Program-made: the position numbers and the translations under genes
Part shown: positions 28,801 through 38,489 of the stretch, in pieces
Position numbering within the stretch: position 1 is the first letter of the stretch
Layout: each line of letters starts with the position of its first letter
Notes under the pieces: generated by a model
Database searches by the model: none
Told to the model about the DNA's origin: nothing
What the model saw: only the letters and a program-made list of their open reading frames with translations
From: Ariolimax columbianus
Taxonomy: Eukaryota > Mollusca > Gastropoda > Stylommatophora > Arionidae
DNA: 64,000 bases
Assembly (NCBI GenBank): GCA_036924085.1
Contig: JAVGWX010000003.1
Span: 113,443,764 to 113,507,763 of the forward strand
Reading direction: 5' to 3'

Positions 28801-31800
28801 AAGTGGATAACTAGATTTGTAGTGAAATGTAAAAGAGCGAAAAACAAAGCATGGAAAAAATATATAGAGGCAGGTAAATCAAAAGAAACATATGTAAAAT
28901 ATTTGGACAAGCAGAAAATATCTCAGAAAGCGAATAAAACAGTGTAAATAGACTTCGAAAAAAAACTTGCTCAGAGGATCAAGACTGACAGTAAAAGATT
29001 CTTCTCTTATGTTAGAAATAAACAAAGAACGAAAGACAAAGTAGGCCCTCTCATAGACAGTAAATGGAAAATAATAAGTGAGAATAGGGAGGCAGCTAAT
29101 CTGCTCAATCAGTACTTTGGCACAGTCTACACAAAAGAGAACTGCTCCAAGATCCCACATCCTATAGATAGTTTTCAAAGAGACATGGATACAGCGGGAT
29201 TAAGATCAATCTGTATTACAGAGGAAATGGTTTTAACAAAATTGGAGGGGTTGAAAGTGAATAAATGTCCAGGTCAAGATGGTATTCATCCAAAATTGCT
29301 GTATGAAATTAGAGACCAACTAGCAAAACCATTGGCTATATTATGTTCTCAATCACTTACAAAAGGGATTGTTCCACGGGATTGGAAAGATGCAGGAGTG
29401 ATCCCCTTATTAAAAAAAAGGCAAAAAATCAGATCCAGCAAATTATAGACTGGTGAGTTTAACGAGCATAGTCTGTAAATTGTTAGAGTCAATAATCAAA
29501 GAAAACATTGTAATGCATTTAGACAAATTTAATCTAATTAGAAATAGTCAGCATGGGTTTACTAGAGAGAGATCATGCTTAACAAATCTATTAGAATTCA
29601 TGGAGGAGGTTACTAAAATCATAGATAAATGGGAGCCAGTGGACGTTATTTATCTAGACTTTGCAAAGGCCTTTGATAGAGTACCTCATAAAAGATTATT
29701 TCGAAAGTTAAAATCACATGGAATAGGTGGGGAAGTTGCCAAATGGATTGAAAATTGGTTAACGGGAAGAAGGCAGAGGGTGGGCATAAATAAGGAGTAC
29801 TCTGAGTGGTGTGAAGTGAAAAGTGGTGTGCCACAGGGCTCGGTTTTGGGACCAATTTTGTTCTTGATATATATAAATGATTTGGACATTGATATGGGAT
29901 CCATGATTGCAAAATTTGCTGATGATACAAAACTATGCAGTAGTGTCTCATCTAAAGCAAAAGTGGATATATTGATGTCGGATTTAGATAAAATTCGAGA
30001 ATGGTCTGTAAGCTGGCAAATGGAGTTTAATGTAGATAAATGTACAGTCATCCACATGGGTAGATCCAATATGGAACATAATTACAGAATGGGAGAAAAC
30101 AATATTAGAAAGATAGATAAGGAAAGGGACCTAGGGGTTATAATAGATCATACAGGAAAAGTGAGTGAGCAAAGTTAAAGTAGCAGTGAAAAAGGCAAAT
30201 GTAATGTTAGGTATGATAAAAAGAAATATTAAACATAGGAGCAAGCAAGTGATCGTCAAACTGTATAAAGCTTTAGTTAGACCTAGATTTGAGTACTGTG
30301 TACAGGTGTGGAGTCCTTATCATAGAGGGAATATAAACATGCTGGAAAGAATACAAAAAAGAGCGACAAAGATGATAGTGGGATTCCAGATTTACAGTTA
30401 TGAGGAACGACTCAGAAAAACCGGCCTACAGTGTCTCGAAGAGAGAAGAATTTGTGGTGACTTAATACAGGTTTATAAGATGATCAGAGGAATGGATAAA
30501 TTAGACTATAACAAGTTTTTTAAAATACAGCCACCTACAATAACACGAGGGCATAGTTACAAGCTGACTAAAGAGAGGTCCAGATTAGATATTAGGAAAT
30601 ATTTTTTTAGTCAGAGAGTGGTGTCTGCTTGGAATGCATTGCCAAGGGAGGTAGTGGAGGCAGGGACAGTTAATGCATTTAAGAATAAACTGGCTGCGCA
30701 TAGCTTTTAGAGCAAGGTGATGTAAATGTAACTGGTTGTATATAGACTCTGCAGGGTCTTCTAAACCAGTATAAAGACGTTAAGTTAAGTTAAGGTCAAA
30801 AGTGGAGTGCCACTGGGCTCGGTTTTAGGACCAATTTTGTTCTTGATATATATATATATATAAACGATTTGGACAATGATATCGGATTCATGATTGCAAA
30901 ATTCACAGTTGACACAAAACTATGCAGAAGTGTATCATCTAAACAGAAGTGGCTTAATGAGGTCGGATTCAGATAAAATTTGGGAATGGTCTGAGAGCTG
31001 GCAAATGGAGTTTAATGTAGATAAATATACAGTCATCCACATGGGTAGATCCAATATGGAACATAATTACAGAATGGGAGAGAACAATATTAGAAAGATA
31101 GAAAAAGGAAAGGGACCTAGGGATTATCATAGATCATACAGGTAAGGTGAGTGAGCAAGAGTCCAGGTAGCAGTTAAAAAGGCAAATAGTAATGTTAGAT
31201 AGGATAAAAAGAGATATGAATTTCTTTTTATCCTTTCTAACATTGCTATTTGCCTTTTTAACTGCTACCTTATGAGAAGGAGCATGGAAGTGATAGTCAA
31301 ACTCTATAAAGCATTAGTTAGACCTAGATTGCAGTAATGTGTACAGGTGTGGAGTCCTTATCGTTGAGGAGATATAAACATGCTGGAAAGGATACAAAGA
31401 AGAGCGACAAAACTGATAGTGGGATTCCAGAATTATAGTTTTGAGGAAAGACTTAGAAAAAACCAGCCTACAGTGTCTAGAAAAGATAAGAATTAGATGT
31501 TATTTAATACAAGTTTATAAGATAATCAAAGCAAATGATAAATTAGACTATAACAAGTTTTTCAAAATACTGCCACCTACAAGAATAAGAAGGCACAGGC
31601 ACAGCCACAAATTAATTAAAGAAAGGTCCAGATTAGATACCAAGAAATATTTTTGGAGTTAGAGAGTGGTGAATGCTGGAATGTATTGCCACAGGAAGTA
31701 GTGGAGGAAGAGTCAATTAATGCATTCAAGAATAGAATGGCTGCGCATAAGTATTTTTAGATCAAGTGAATGTAAATGAAACTGGTTGTATAATAACTCT

Positions 31801-34800
31801 GCAGAGTCTTCTAAACCAGTATAAAGATGTTTGTTAAGTTACATCATATGGAAGAACATCAAAGACAATCAATAAGCAAATAAGATAACTGGAAGCAGCA
31901 TAGAGGTTCTGACAGAAGAATTGTAAGTACTCATAGCCATCTAAAAATACTTATTATGATAATTTGCTGAGAAAAGCCAATGTATAAAGCAAACTTTTTA
32001 CAAACATTAGAAAGAAATCACTGTTTTACTTGTTTAAATTGTTCCATGGTAGTAAGAAGATCTCTGGCACGGTCAGACACAGCATCCCCCATTGCATCAA
32101 CATCTTTTTTAAGTTTGTTTATGTCAAAAGTTCCCCTCGTGGAAAGTGATTTATTTTCTGTGTGTTGTGACATATTAACCACCAGTGAATGGAGATAAAA
32201 TGACGTCCGGTCACCCAGGGACAGAAACTGAAAAGACAAAATTTCAAGAACAATATAATTTTAAGATACTTATTTTTTGGTGCCCTTTCACGTGTCAACT
32301 GTGATGTGTTTAAAGAAAGCAGCAATTAGTCTGAGATTATTAGCATCTCCATAGAGCTTGTCCAGTAGTGGTACTGATGACAGCCATATTGTCTCTGTTC
32401 CTCATATGTTCACTACCTTTGCAGCAGATGTTCATGGGTCATTTGATCAGTACCACAGTTATGCTATTCCGCAGTTCCCATCTTTAGTTTTTTTACATCA
32501 TGGTATCTCAATATGCTGTGGCCTATGTGAAGTCAGAAGGCAACAACTTTTGATTATAAAATAGATAATCAAACACTGGAACATGTATAGAGCTTCTCCT
32601 ATCTTGAAAATATAATAACTGAAGATGGGAATCAAGAAGAGAATAGGGATAGCCAAATCTAATTTCACCAACATAAATTATATGTTGACATACAAACAAA
32701 TAATTGGCATAACACCGGCCATGGTTAGGTGGTTTTTTAAGAGCAGCATAGATGGCACCTAACATGCTGCGGGTCTACTTTACTCTAGTGCTTAAGTCTA
32801 TTTAGATAGACTCGCACATCGGTTAACCACCGTCTGCAACACTTGTCCCAACACAGCAGAGTAATAAGCTGCTTGAGCCTAGCCAGCTAAGAAGGAAATC
32901 ATTAACCCGGCTAAATCCAGCTCACGCACAGGGGCATCCACACCTGTAGAAGTACAGGTTGACTAAGACTAAGACAAATAACTTACAAATTAAAAATGAG
33001 TGTGATCAGATGTAATGTATATTCATCTTTTCTGTATGGCATAGAAACATGAAGAACGGGAGACATCTCATGGAAAACAAATTTTTAAAGATTAAAAAAT
33101 TTCTTGAGAAATTATGGGTGCAAAGAGAATTGATAAATGAAACCAGAGTTCCAACATTTATGATATTTTGGTTACATCAAAAGACTTAAAGACACTACTG
33201 AAAACAATACTGGAAGGAAAGGAGGAGAGCAAACATGCCAGAGGTAAACAACATTATAAGTGGGAAGAGATAACATCAAAAGATGCTCAGAGTAAAGCTT
33301 GGCAGATTGCACCATCTTGATAAGAGACAGAGAATGTTGGCAATCCATTGAAGTCAGCCTTCTGTGTAGAGATGTCACCTGAACTTGAGGTGGTGAAATG
33401 AATAATTTGTGTGGTGGTATGGATGCTCTGTTCTCTACTTGACTTTTGACAATATGCCAGCCTTTTCTATGTCAGGGATGTTGCAATGAGATGGGGGTTA
33501 GATATATCACATAGTCTATTCAATGTTTAAGATATTTTTAAAAAAGTTTAACCACTTTCTCATAATTTTTGAGCATTTTGAAATATACTTTTTATTATTA
33601 AATGTGGAAATAGAACAGGCCCCGAACTTCGAGTATCTCGGCTACAGAATTGACAACAATGGCGACTGCTCAAAAGAAATCATAACGAGATTGGCAATGG
33701 AAATGCAGAAGCTACACAGTCTGAAGAAACTATGGTAGAATTCTAGCAAACCCACAAAAGTGAGAATTTTGAGAACCTATGTTTTTTCCTGTGGTAGCAT
33801 ATGGATGTGAAACAAGGACAGTTACCCAATCGTCAAGGAAGAGAATCAAGTTGAAATATTACAGAAGAGTCCTCAGAATACCGTGGACTGAAAAAAAAAG
33901 AAGCATGCAGACATTCGACAAGAGTTGAGCATAGAGACGAATTGGTTCATAAATTCCATTATGAACAGAAAATTGAAATACTTTGGTCATATCAAAATAC
34001 ACAACAGTCTTGAGAGAACAGTAATGGAAGATATGGTGCTGGGCAAGAGAGGAAGAGGCAGACCAAGAAGGCAATGGCACCAAGATGTCATGGAATGCTT
34101 AGGCATGACTGGAGTGGGCTGGAGATTTGGCAAGAGATCGAGTTTCTTTCAGACGGGCTGTCATGGAAGTGGCGTTCTGCAAGGGACATGATTCATGATG
34201 ATGATACTAAAGTCATTCACTGATTTTGGAAATGAGCATGCAAGTAAAGCATGAACTGAGTAATATCAAATTTATACACATTTGAAACTGTGATACATTG
34301 AATATCTCTAACAACAGTGACTTTAACATGTCTTTTGTAATGTTGTTGACAGTGAAAAGCAGCAAGCGTAACTTCTTGGTGAGGAAGTAATCATCATAAA
34401 GTGCCGTCTCCGCATTGGAGATTGACGGTAATGGATCTCAAGCTGTCTCTGTCCCATGCCAGGCTGGTATGCAGTCAAACCGTGTCTTGACCACATCTTG
34501 ATGTTGTCTGTCCATCTGTACCTTTGCCACCCTTTGGCTCTCTTGCCCTCCAATATACAAAAATATTTTATCTCTATTTTTATTTCCTTCAGAAGTATCT
34601 GCTCCACCTGGAGTTGTTCCAGAACTTTCCTATTGGGTTTCCTATCTTTCCAAGGAACTCGTCCAAGTCTTCTGAATATCCACATTTCAAAAGCCTCTTC
34701 TCTATTTTCTTTGTCAGGGTACAGATTTCTACTCCATACAATAAAACTGAATGATTTAATGATTCTAATTTTTAAGATCTGAGATATCTGCTTCGATAAA

Positions 34801-37800
34801 ACTGTATCTCTCATGCTGTTAAATGTATTCTTGGCCATTGCAATTCTCTTGATAATCTCCCTTTCATATTTGCCATCAGCCGAAATGAGCTGGCCAAGGT
34901 TGTTGCCGTTGTTGAATGCCCACAATGAGTACGACTACTTTTTTGTGCGCCCTGAAAAGGACTATAAGTGGCAGGTTGTTGTAGCTTTCCTCACATACTG
35001 GTGAATTCTAAATGTAAAAAAAATCCTAAGCACCTGCTCTAATACTATATTTCTTGAATAACAAAGTGGGATCAAGACGCTGAGCAGCGCATGAGCTGCA
35101 GTGGTCAGCGACCCATAGCTGACTGCTAGCATCAGGGCCAGCGAACCAGATCTGCCAAGACCCTTCTACACCTCCACGCGGTGATCCTGGATAACAGGCT
35201 GCAGCAGGGCAGACTGGCTAAGGAAAAGGGATCGAAGAGGGAATGCTAACCCGGTACTCAAAAAATACTTGTTGAAGTCGGATGTGTTGGACTGAAAGGT
35301 GCAAATATCGCAGTCAAGCTGTAAACTACGACATAATGCATTCCGTTCTCTGGACTACATTCTGCTACTTAAGCCCTTTCAGGGTTTGGTAGCGGGAGAT
35401 TGAGAACGAACGAAGAAGAAGAAAAAGAACAAAATTCTCACCTTTATAGTCAAGTTTTGGTAGCTCTCCTTGAAAGGACACTTGCATAAATATAACATGC
35501 TTCTATCATATGGTGGGTCTTCAAGTTTGTTTATTTCCTTCCCCCTGACTGTTGCAATATACCCATCTGTATCATTGCTTATTTCCAATGTCCTTGATTC
35601 ACTGATGACTGTGAGGCCATTAATACTTGTAACTTCCTGGTAAGGACAACTGAGGCGAAGAACACATTTGTCATTAGGCCCTACATTTCCTTCATCCCTC
35701 TCCAAAAGTAAAAGATTATCTCTTTGAAATTCAGAACTGAAATATAATAAACAATACCAAGGTTTATACATTAATTAATCAAATATAAATAAAAGTATAT
35801 AAAAGTGAAGATTGCCAATATCATTCATCTATTTTTGTTGCTAGTAGAACTACTCTCCGTTTTTTCCTGCTGTATTCTTGACTTGCAAGTATTATTTCCA
35901 TGCCTTTTTCTTTTGTTATTATCATCACTAGGGTGTCCTCTTCATATCCGTGACTCTGACTTCATCACATGCGTCTGCTGCAGCTGCCTTGAATATGGTC
36001 TTGAATTTTAACAAGAAAGCTTCTAGATCCTTGAGCTTGAGCTGTTCCTCTGTACTTCCCTCTGCTGTCGATATAATCGCCATATATGTGGTCCAATTTC
36101 TGACTCTATTAACGTATAGGCCATCTATTCTTGTTTCTCTATATCTGGTGTTCGGTATCTTATGTGATTGTGAACGTTATTTTGGTGGAGCTACTCTTTC
36201 AGTTATTCTCTTTTTTTCTCATGACGTACCGGTAGTGATAACTTCTGATTTCAGATCCTCTCCAGGATCTGGCATCTCTCACATACTTAAATTAATCTTT
36301 CCTCATGATGACATAATCAGCGATAGTTTTCTCATTTCTTTTCAAGAACAATTCACCCATACCCTTCGGCATGTCGCACAACCCTGCAAATAACTTTTTA
36401 TCCAGCACTATGTCTGGCTCCTACATTTATTACCTGGTGCCTAAATCCTAAATAAATGTGTCACCCCTTAGGCTATTTTATTTTTTAAGCCAAAAGTTGT
36501 AGAAAATTGAAATCATATCTAGCTTTGTTAAACCTGGTAATGACATACTGGCATGTCTCATTTTTTGTCATTGTTACTTTTCTTCTTCTTCTTCTTCATA
36601 TGCTGTCAGACGTCAACCTGTATTTTTTCGAAAAAAAGCAGCGGTCATCCTGAGGCTGTCGACACTGCCGTTACGTTTCAAACAATGAAAATGTGACATT
36701 AATATTTGTGAGTTTTAGTGGAATGGTAATTATTACTTAATCATCCAAGCAAGAATATTACATACTCATGAGTAATGCATAAATTCTAGGGGTTACAATA
36801 TTTAGTCACCTGAAATTTAAAGAAAGCTGTAGAAATAAGTCCCTAAATAACTTGCTTTCTCTGAGGTTAAGAAAGATAAAGAATTAATTAAAAGTTCTGT
36901 CCAAGTTTCTAAGTGATACAAACATTTTGTGATTTTGCTGTTTCCTCTTGGAATCCTGGTATTCAAACAGGCATGTTAATTTCTATTGCAAGGTAGCTGA
37001 ATGCTTCGGCTATAGTTAGTAGGTATTTTACAACTTCCTGCGGCTTACTAGGGCTGGGGGAAGATACAAATAATTTGGGTAGATTTTTAAACTTTTGTCC
37101 AGGCAGTGGCCGTTAAGGCTACTCTTTTCGATTTCTAACTGCCAAGGTATTTTTCATGTGCTTGACACTGAACACTACCCAGAGATCAGGTAAATTTTTA
37201 CCAGAAAATCCACGTTAAAAAATCAGTTTCCATCATGATTCGAACCCGCGACCTCCAGCACTCGAGGTGGACACCTTATGCTTATCTCGAGACCACTGAG
37301 CCCCAACCGTTTCCTCGTTTAAACAAATTTGTCCTTCTAAAATACCACAATTCTATAGAAGAACATGGAAGCAAAGAGTAATCAGGGTCAGGTTGTTGTT
37401 GTTTCGAATGCCCACAATGAGTGTAGTTTACCCTTTTGTGCAACCTGAAAAGGACAAGTCTAGTAAAAGAATTATTTTTAACCAGCCCAAAATGACTCAA
37501 TACTCAATCATTGAGTAACTGTCAACAATCAACATCAATCAAATGAATATTGAATATCCTATAGAATATATTATTTTATTAACTACTACTAGATAGAGGT
37601 AATCATGACTTTGATACTAATTCATACTATTACTAACTTAATTAACTAAACCGTCGGTGTCACTTGTGATTGTGAATAATAATAATTTGTCTTTGGCTTT
37701 CAATTTCATACTTACTTCATACTATTATTTACTATGCATTACTTGTCATTAGACATAAGCACTGATGAGTGTACACGTTTATTGCAGTAGTTTTCTTACA

Positions 37801-37933
37801 TAAAAACAAATTACCTCATGTTCTCTACATATATATCTTCAGAATTCGCATCTGCAACGCTGAAAGAGGTAATTACTGACGGTGACTTATTTGCTTTCCA
37901 ATTAAATAATATTTCGCAAGGATAAGACGCCAT
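23800..37933 (-). CDS. PAAT: PAAT (C10orf88) homologue, complete 5-exon gene
   Basis: Exons 37,815-37,933, 35,442-35,736, 32,030-32,227, 25,972-26,237 and 23,800-24,097 join with matching phases (2, 0, 0, 2) to 391 codons plus TGA; human C10orf88 is about 445 residues. Recognised by SRTLEISNDTDGYIATVRGK (residues about 84-103), FLSLGDRTSFYLHSLVVNM (139-157; vertebrates have LSFGERQCVFISKVVVHM), and the C-terminal MDELMTFVEQKIHQ coiled coil (from about 319; vertebrates MDYIDQRIHELQ). Family knowledge: an ATPase-like protein that binds mitochondrial ABC transporters ABCB7, ABCB8 and ABCB10 and supports mitochondrial homeostasis. No membrane segment is visible. The start ATG is in ACATGG context. 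Intron 3 (5.8 kb) carries CR1 LINEs in the opposite orientation; Rep-A lies 11 bp from the exon 2 donor. Confidence 0.85.
24305..24410 (-). repeat. dispersed repeat G, reversed
   Basis: tgttcttgcagtggtggttt, acatgatgagtttgccagcc and tagttgtctttcatagaatg match repeat G in reverse. Confidence 0.5.
24415..24515 (+). mobile_element. Rep-A' 5' half
   Basis: gatgcagcacggtgaatgag, cagcatcagcgaaccacaga and ccaagaccctgttccgcctt follow the 5' half of Rep-A/Rep-A'. Decayed. Confidence 0.5.
25250..25800. mobile_element. rearranged mariner-like relic
   Basis: Minus strand 25,289-25,495 reads VIRFLTAEGCRPVDIHHRM and SAVYGDKSLSKTTMKN (first helix-turn-helix of a mariner transposase). Plus strand 25,455-25,620 reads EDAIAKIDDAMW and SLAEEFAVSLGTVQMVVSKK (second helix-turn-helix). 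The two halves of one DNA-binding domain thus face opposite ways, and the catalytic domain is missing. The right end carries the terminus ttgaacacacctcgta at 25,785-25,800. Confidence 0.6.
25768..25918. repeat. inverted repeat with (TA)n between mariner-type termini
   Basis: Arms 25,768-25,797 and 25,889-25,918 are reverse complements at 28 of 30 positions (inner ends cacctcg / cgaggcg, then gttcaaatgaaactggatc). The 91-bp spacer is (TA)n except for a third partial terminus, tacgaggtgt, at 25,848-25,857. The same start (TACGAGG) opens the mariner relic at 4,115. Confidence 0.85.
25972..26237 (-). CDS. PAAT: PAAT exon 4
   Basis: Acceptor tatttttccag, NKLKNFEDFVAFQQNTKQQP, LSSIMSSMLQANALKSLLGD, ending in a split codon before GTATAT. 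266 nt, phase 0 in and phase 2 out. Confidence 0.83.
26310..26490 (+). mobile_element. LINE RT thumb relic
   Basis: FKYLGVQ in one frame, then PRLITAFQKLKVLMSLS in another: the YLG block and the following AxxAFxKLK stretch of a LINE polymerase. Short and shifted. Confidence 0.4.
26497..26562 (+). mobile_element. CR1-like RT micro-fragment
   Basis: NWLMERGQRVGINKEYSE is nearly identical to NWLTGRRQRVGINKEYSE inside the CR1 ORF2 3.3 kb downstream. Its position just before the CR1 5' end suggests a second older copy or a rearrangement. Confidence 0.6.
26943..27786 (+). pseudogene. CR1 ORF1: zinc finger, coiled coil and SGNH esterase, frameshifted
   Basis: First part from ATG 26,943: CDLCGENV and CWICRVEE form a CxxC..CxxC finger (residues about 11-48), then a charged coiled coil (NEKRLEEIEKRQKEIERKQV) to the stop at 27,216-27,218. 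A +1 shift joins it to the second part, with esterase blocks VLVVGDSMERELG (block I GDS), VVVLAGTNDVKRDG (block III) and DRGGLHLNETGQHVV (block V Asp/His), ending at 27,786. An esterase in ORF1 is established for CR1-group LINEs. One indel near 27,200 inactivates it. Confidence 0.82.
27795..30710 (+). pseudogene. CR1 ORF2: endonuclease and reverse transcriptase, broken
   Basis: Endonuclease part 27,795-28,691: CFYANVRSIVNKREELELYV, DIIGLTESW, LLLMGDFNFPEIKWD and GSSDHQIIHWDL (APE-type catalytic Asn, Glu, Asp and His blocks). Breaks at 28,690-29,180. RT part: KCPGQDGIHPKLL, GIVPRDWKDAGVIPLLKK, QHGFTRERSCLTNLLEF, VIYLDFAKAFDRVPH (motif A), SGVPQGSVLGPILFLIYIND, AKFADDTKL (FADD), DLGVIIDHTGK. 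A frameshift at about 30,170 precedes the C-terminal YKALVRPRFEYCVQVWSPY and FFSQRVVSAWNALPREVV, stop 30,708-30,710. Confidence 0.88.
30793..31845 (+). mobile_element. second CR1-like copy, decayed
   Basis: Picks up at the RT region (gtgccactgggctcggtttt) directly after the first copy's tail and runs to ttctaaaccagtataaagat. Many substitutions, an (AT) expansion at 30,848-30,862 and an internal fold-back at 31,165-31,270. Confidence 0.8.
31165..31270. repeat. 47-bp fold-back (hairpin) inside CR1 copy
   Basis: Arm 31,165-31,211 (aggtagcagttaaaaaggca...) and arm 31,224-31,270 are reverse complements at 45 of 47 positions, separated by 12 nt. The related CR1 copies have only the first arm, so the second is an inverted duplication. 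Confidence 0.9.
32030..32227 (-). CDS. PAAT: PAAT exon 3
   Basis: Acceptor gtcttttcag; FLSLGDRTSFYLHSLVVNMS, then FDINKLKKDVDAMGDAVSDR, ending EQFKQ before GTAAAA. 66 codons, phase 0 both ends. This is the most conserved part of the family in my reading. Confidence 0.87.
32345..32565 (-). mobile_element. I-like LINE 3' relic, minus
   Basis: The order catagagcttgtccagtagt, ggtcatttgatcagtaccac, tctcaatatgctgtggccta is the reverse of the zinc-knuckle end of the I-like LINE, strongly decayed. Confidence 0.7.
32570..32980. other. unannotated PAAT intron sequence
   Basis: No recognised repeat; a block near 32,790-32,960 is slightly GC-richer but matches nothing else here. Confidence 0.35.
32985..33400 (+). 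mobile_element. LINE-E C-terminal relic
   Basis: Frames read NKFLKIKKFLEKLWVQRELI, TFMIFWLHQKT, KERRRANMPEVNNI, and finally VKLGRLHHLDKRQR. The order resembles a LINE polymerase tail (WGHxxR, GxRxRG, ADxTI). Related to 38.23 kb (ANMTEVNSA). Stops throughout. Confidence 0.5.
33585..34205 (+). mobile_element. LINE-D C-terminal relic
   Basis: NFEYLGYRIDNNGDCSKEII, RLAMEMQKLHSLKKLW, then after stops IETNWFINSIMNRKLKYFGH, RTVMEDMVLGKRGRGRPRRQ and GVGWRFGKRSSFF, ending catgattcatgatgatgat. Combines the parts seen separately in the 11.9, 13.1 and 14.7 kb copies. Confidence 0.75.
34340..34925 (-). mobile_element. LINE polymerase C-terminal relic
   Basis: A 200-codon open frame on the minus strand: NLGQLISADGKYEREIIKRI, AMAKNTFNSMRDTVLSKQIS, EEAFEMWIFRRLGRVPWKDR, EGKRAKGWQRYRWTDNIKMW. 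These correspond to the YLG block, the thumb, MxxxRR and the GRxRxxWxD tail. The catalytic domain is absent. The uninterrupted frame probably reflects modest age, not function. Confidence 0.7.
34895..35005 (+). repeat. dispersed repeat H
   Basis: gaatgcccacaatgagtacg, ttttgtgcgccctgaaaagg and gttgtagctttcctcacata recur at 61,668-61,760, and the first two blocks at 37,391-37,456. Confidence 0.6.
35067..35430 (+). mobile_element. Rep-A, full copy in PAAT intron 2
   Basis: All blocks from gggatcaagacgctgagcag to gagaacgaacgaagaagaag. Its A-rich tail runs to within 11 bp of the exon 2 donor (on the opposite strand). A TSD is only weakly visible. Confidence 0.88.
35442..35736 (-). CDS. PAAT: PAAT exon 2
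   Basis: Acceptor attatatttcag; after a split Ser codon, SEFQRDNLLLLERDEGN, DKCVLRLSCPYQEVTSINGL, SRTLEISNDTDGYIATVRGK, CKCPFKESYQNLTIK, donor GTGAGA. 295 nt, phase 2 in and 0 out. Confidence 0.85.
36010..36440 (-). mobile_element. LINE endonuclease C-terminal relic
   Basis: The minus strand reads KRNEKTIADYVIMRKD (the IDYV block), VRDARSWRGSEIRSYHY (corresponds to RxxRGADxxSDHxL, with the Asp of SDH lost) and, after stops, a linker with WTTYMAIISTAEGSTEEQ. It fits the end of an APE-type endonuclease domain plus the EN-RT linker. Confidence 0.5.
36575..36668 (-). mobile_element. I-like LINE extreme 3' end, minus
   Basis: cttcttcttcttcttcatat, gctgtcagacgtcaacctg and gtcatcctgaggctgtcgac are the last ~90 bp of the I-like LINE in reverse. 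Short similar flanks gttacttttc / gttacgtttc may be a TSD. Confidence 0.75.
37050..37312 (-). mobile_element. tRNA-derived SINE (family E)
   Basis: The minus strand has a tRNA-like head: ggggctcagtggtctcgaga (A-box region), then gtcgcgggttcgaatcatga (B box GGGTTCGAATC), followed by a 160-bp unrelated body ending in tacc. Acceptor-stem pairing is absent, so it is not a tRNA gene. Confidence 0.65.
37391..37456 (+). repeat. dispersed repeat H fragment
   Basis: gaatgcccacaatgagtgta and ttttgtgcaacctgaaaagg match repeat H. It lies next to the SINE-E head in PAAT intron 1. Confidence 0.55.
37500..37812. other. unannotated PAAT intron 1 sequence
   Basis: AT-rich; nothing recognised. Confidence 0.35.
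37815..37933 (-). CDS. PAAT: PAAT exon 1 (N-terminus)
   Basis: ATG at 37,933-37,931; MASYPCEILFNWKANKSPSV, ending NM plus two bases before GTAATT. Phase 2 agrees with exon 2. The N-terminus is shorter than in vertebrates. Confidence 0.78.
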
Positions 37934-38229
37934 GTTTGTTAGTGAATGGGGCATTGACGTTTTCAGGCTACAGAAGAGCTCTAACTTTGGTTTCTATACG
38001 CAAATACATCTAGAAAATAATGACCAGAAAAGTAATGTACCGTCCTAAGAATGAGCTGCGTGGTGGTAGAGCACTGATTGCAAAGGTACTGGGTTTTCGT
38101 CACACTCCAGTCTATACATCTGTAAATAGGAACCTACTTTATAATTAAGGAAGGTTCTGTAAAGTTCAAGTGATATCTCCACATCGAAGGTAGCTGCAAC
38201 GGGTCTCCAACACCATCTCTTCTCTTACT

Positions 38230-38480
38230 CTTACCTTTATGGTACAATCTGCCAGTTTGCTTGTTCCCTATCCATCTTTTAATGTTATCTTCCCATTTGT
38301 AGCGCTATTTACCTCTGTCATGTTTGCCTTCGCATTTATATCCTGTGTTGTTTTCAGCAAGTTGTTATGATTATTGATGGGACTAAAATATCTGAGCACT
38401 GTCTTACTGATTTAGTTCAGTAATTCGCTTTGCAGGCCGTATTTCTCCAAGACTAGCTTATTTGTTTTTCTTTTTAACTT
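38230..38480 (-). mobile_element. LINE-E C-terminal relic, minus
   Basis: Minus strand: LKTTQDINAKANMTEVNSAT, then LKDGEGTSKLADCTIK in mixed frames. Similar in order to 33.0-33.4 kb in the opposite orientation. Confidence 0.5.
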
Positions 38481-38489
38481 TCTTTCCAC

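Larger units (their letters stand above)
26570..30792 (+). mobile_element. CR1-like LINE, nearly full length, in PAAT intron 3
   Basis: About 4.2 kb: ~370 bp 5' region, ORF1 (zinc finger, coiled coil, esterase), ORF2 (endonuclease, RT, C-terminus), 3' UTR with ttctaaaccagtataaagac, and a terminal ttaagttaag microsatellite. A 3' microsatellite instead of poly(A) and a two-domain ORF1 are CR1 traits. It is antisense to PAAT. Several frameshifts, but long open stretches, suggest moderate age. Confidence 0.85.

Noticed and set aside
34340..34925. 200-codon minus-strand frame as a host gene
   Set aside because: Motifs follow the C-terminal tail of a LINE polymerase, with no catalytic domain or splice structure.
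36010..36440. Host exon with WTTYMAIISTAEGSTEEQ
   Set aside because: The preceding VRDARSWRGSEIRS block fits a LINE endonuclease end, and the frame has stops with no splice sites in phase.
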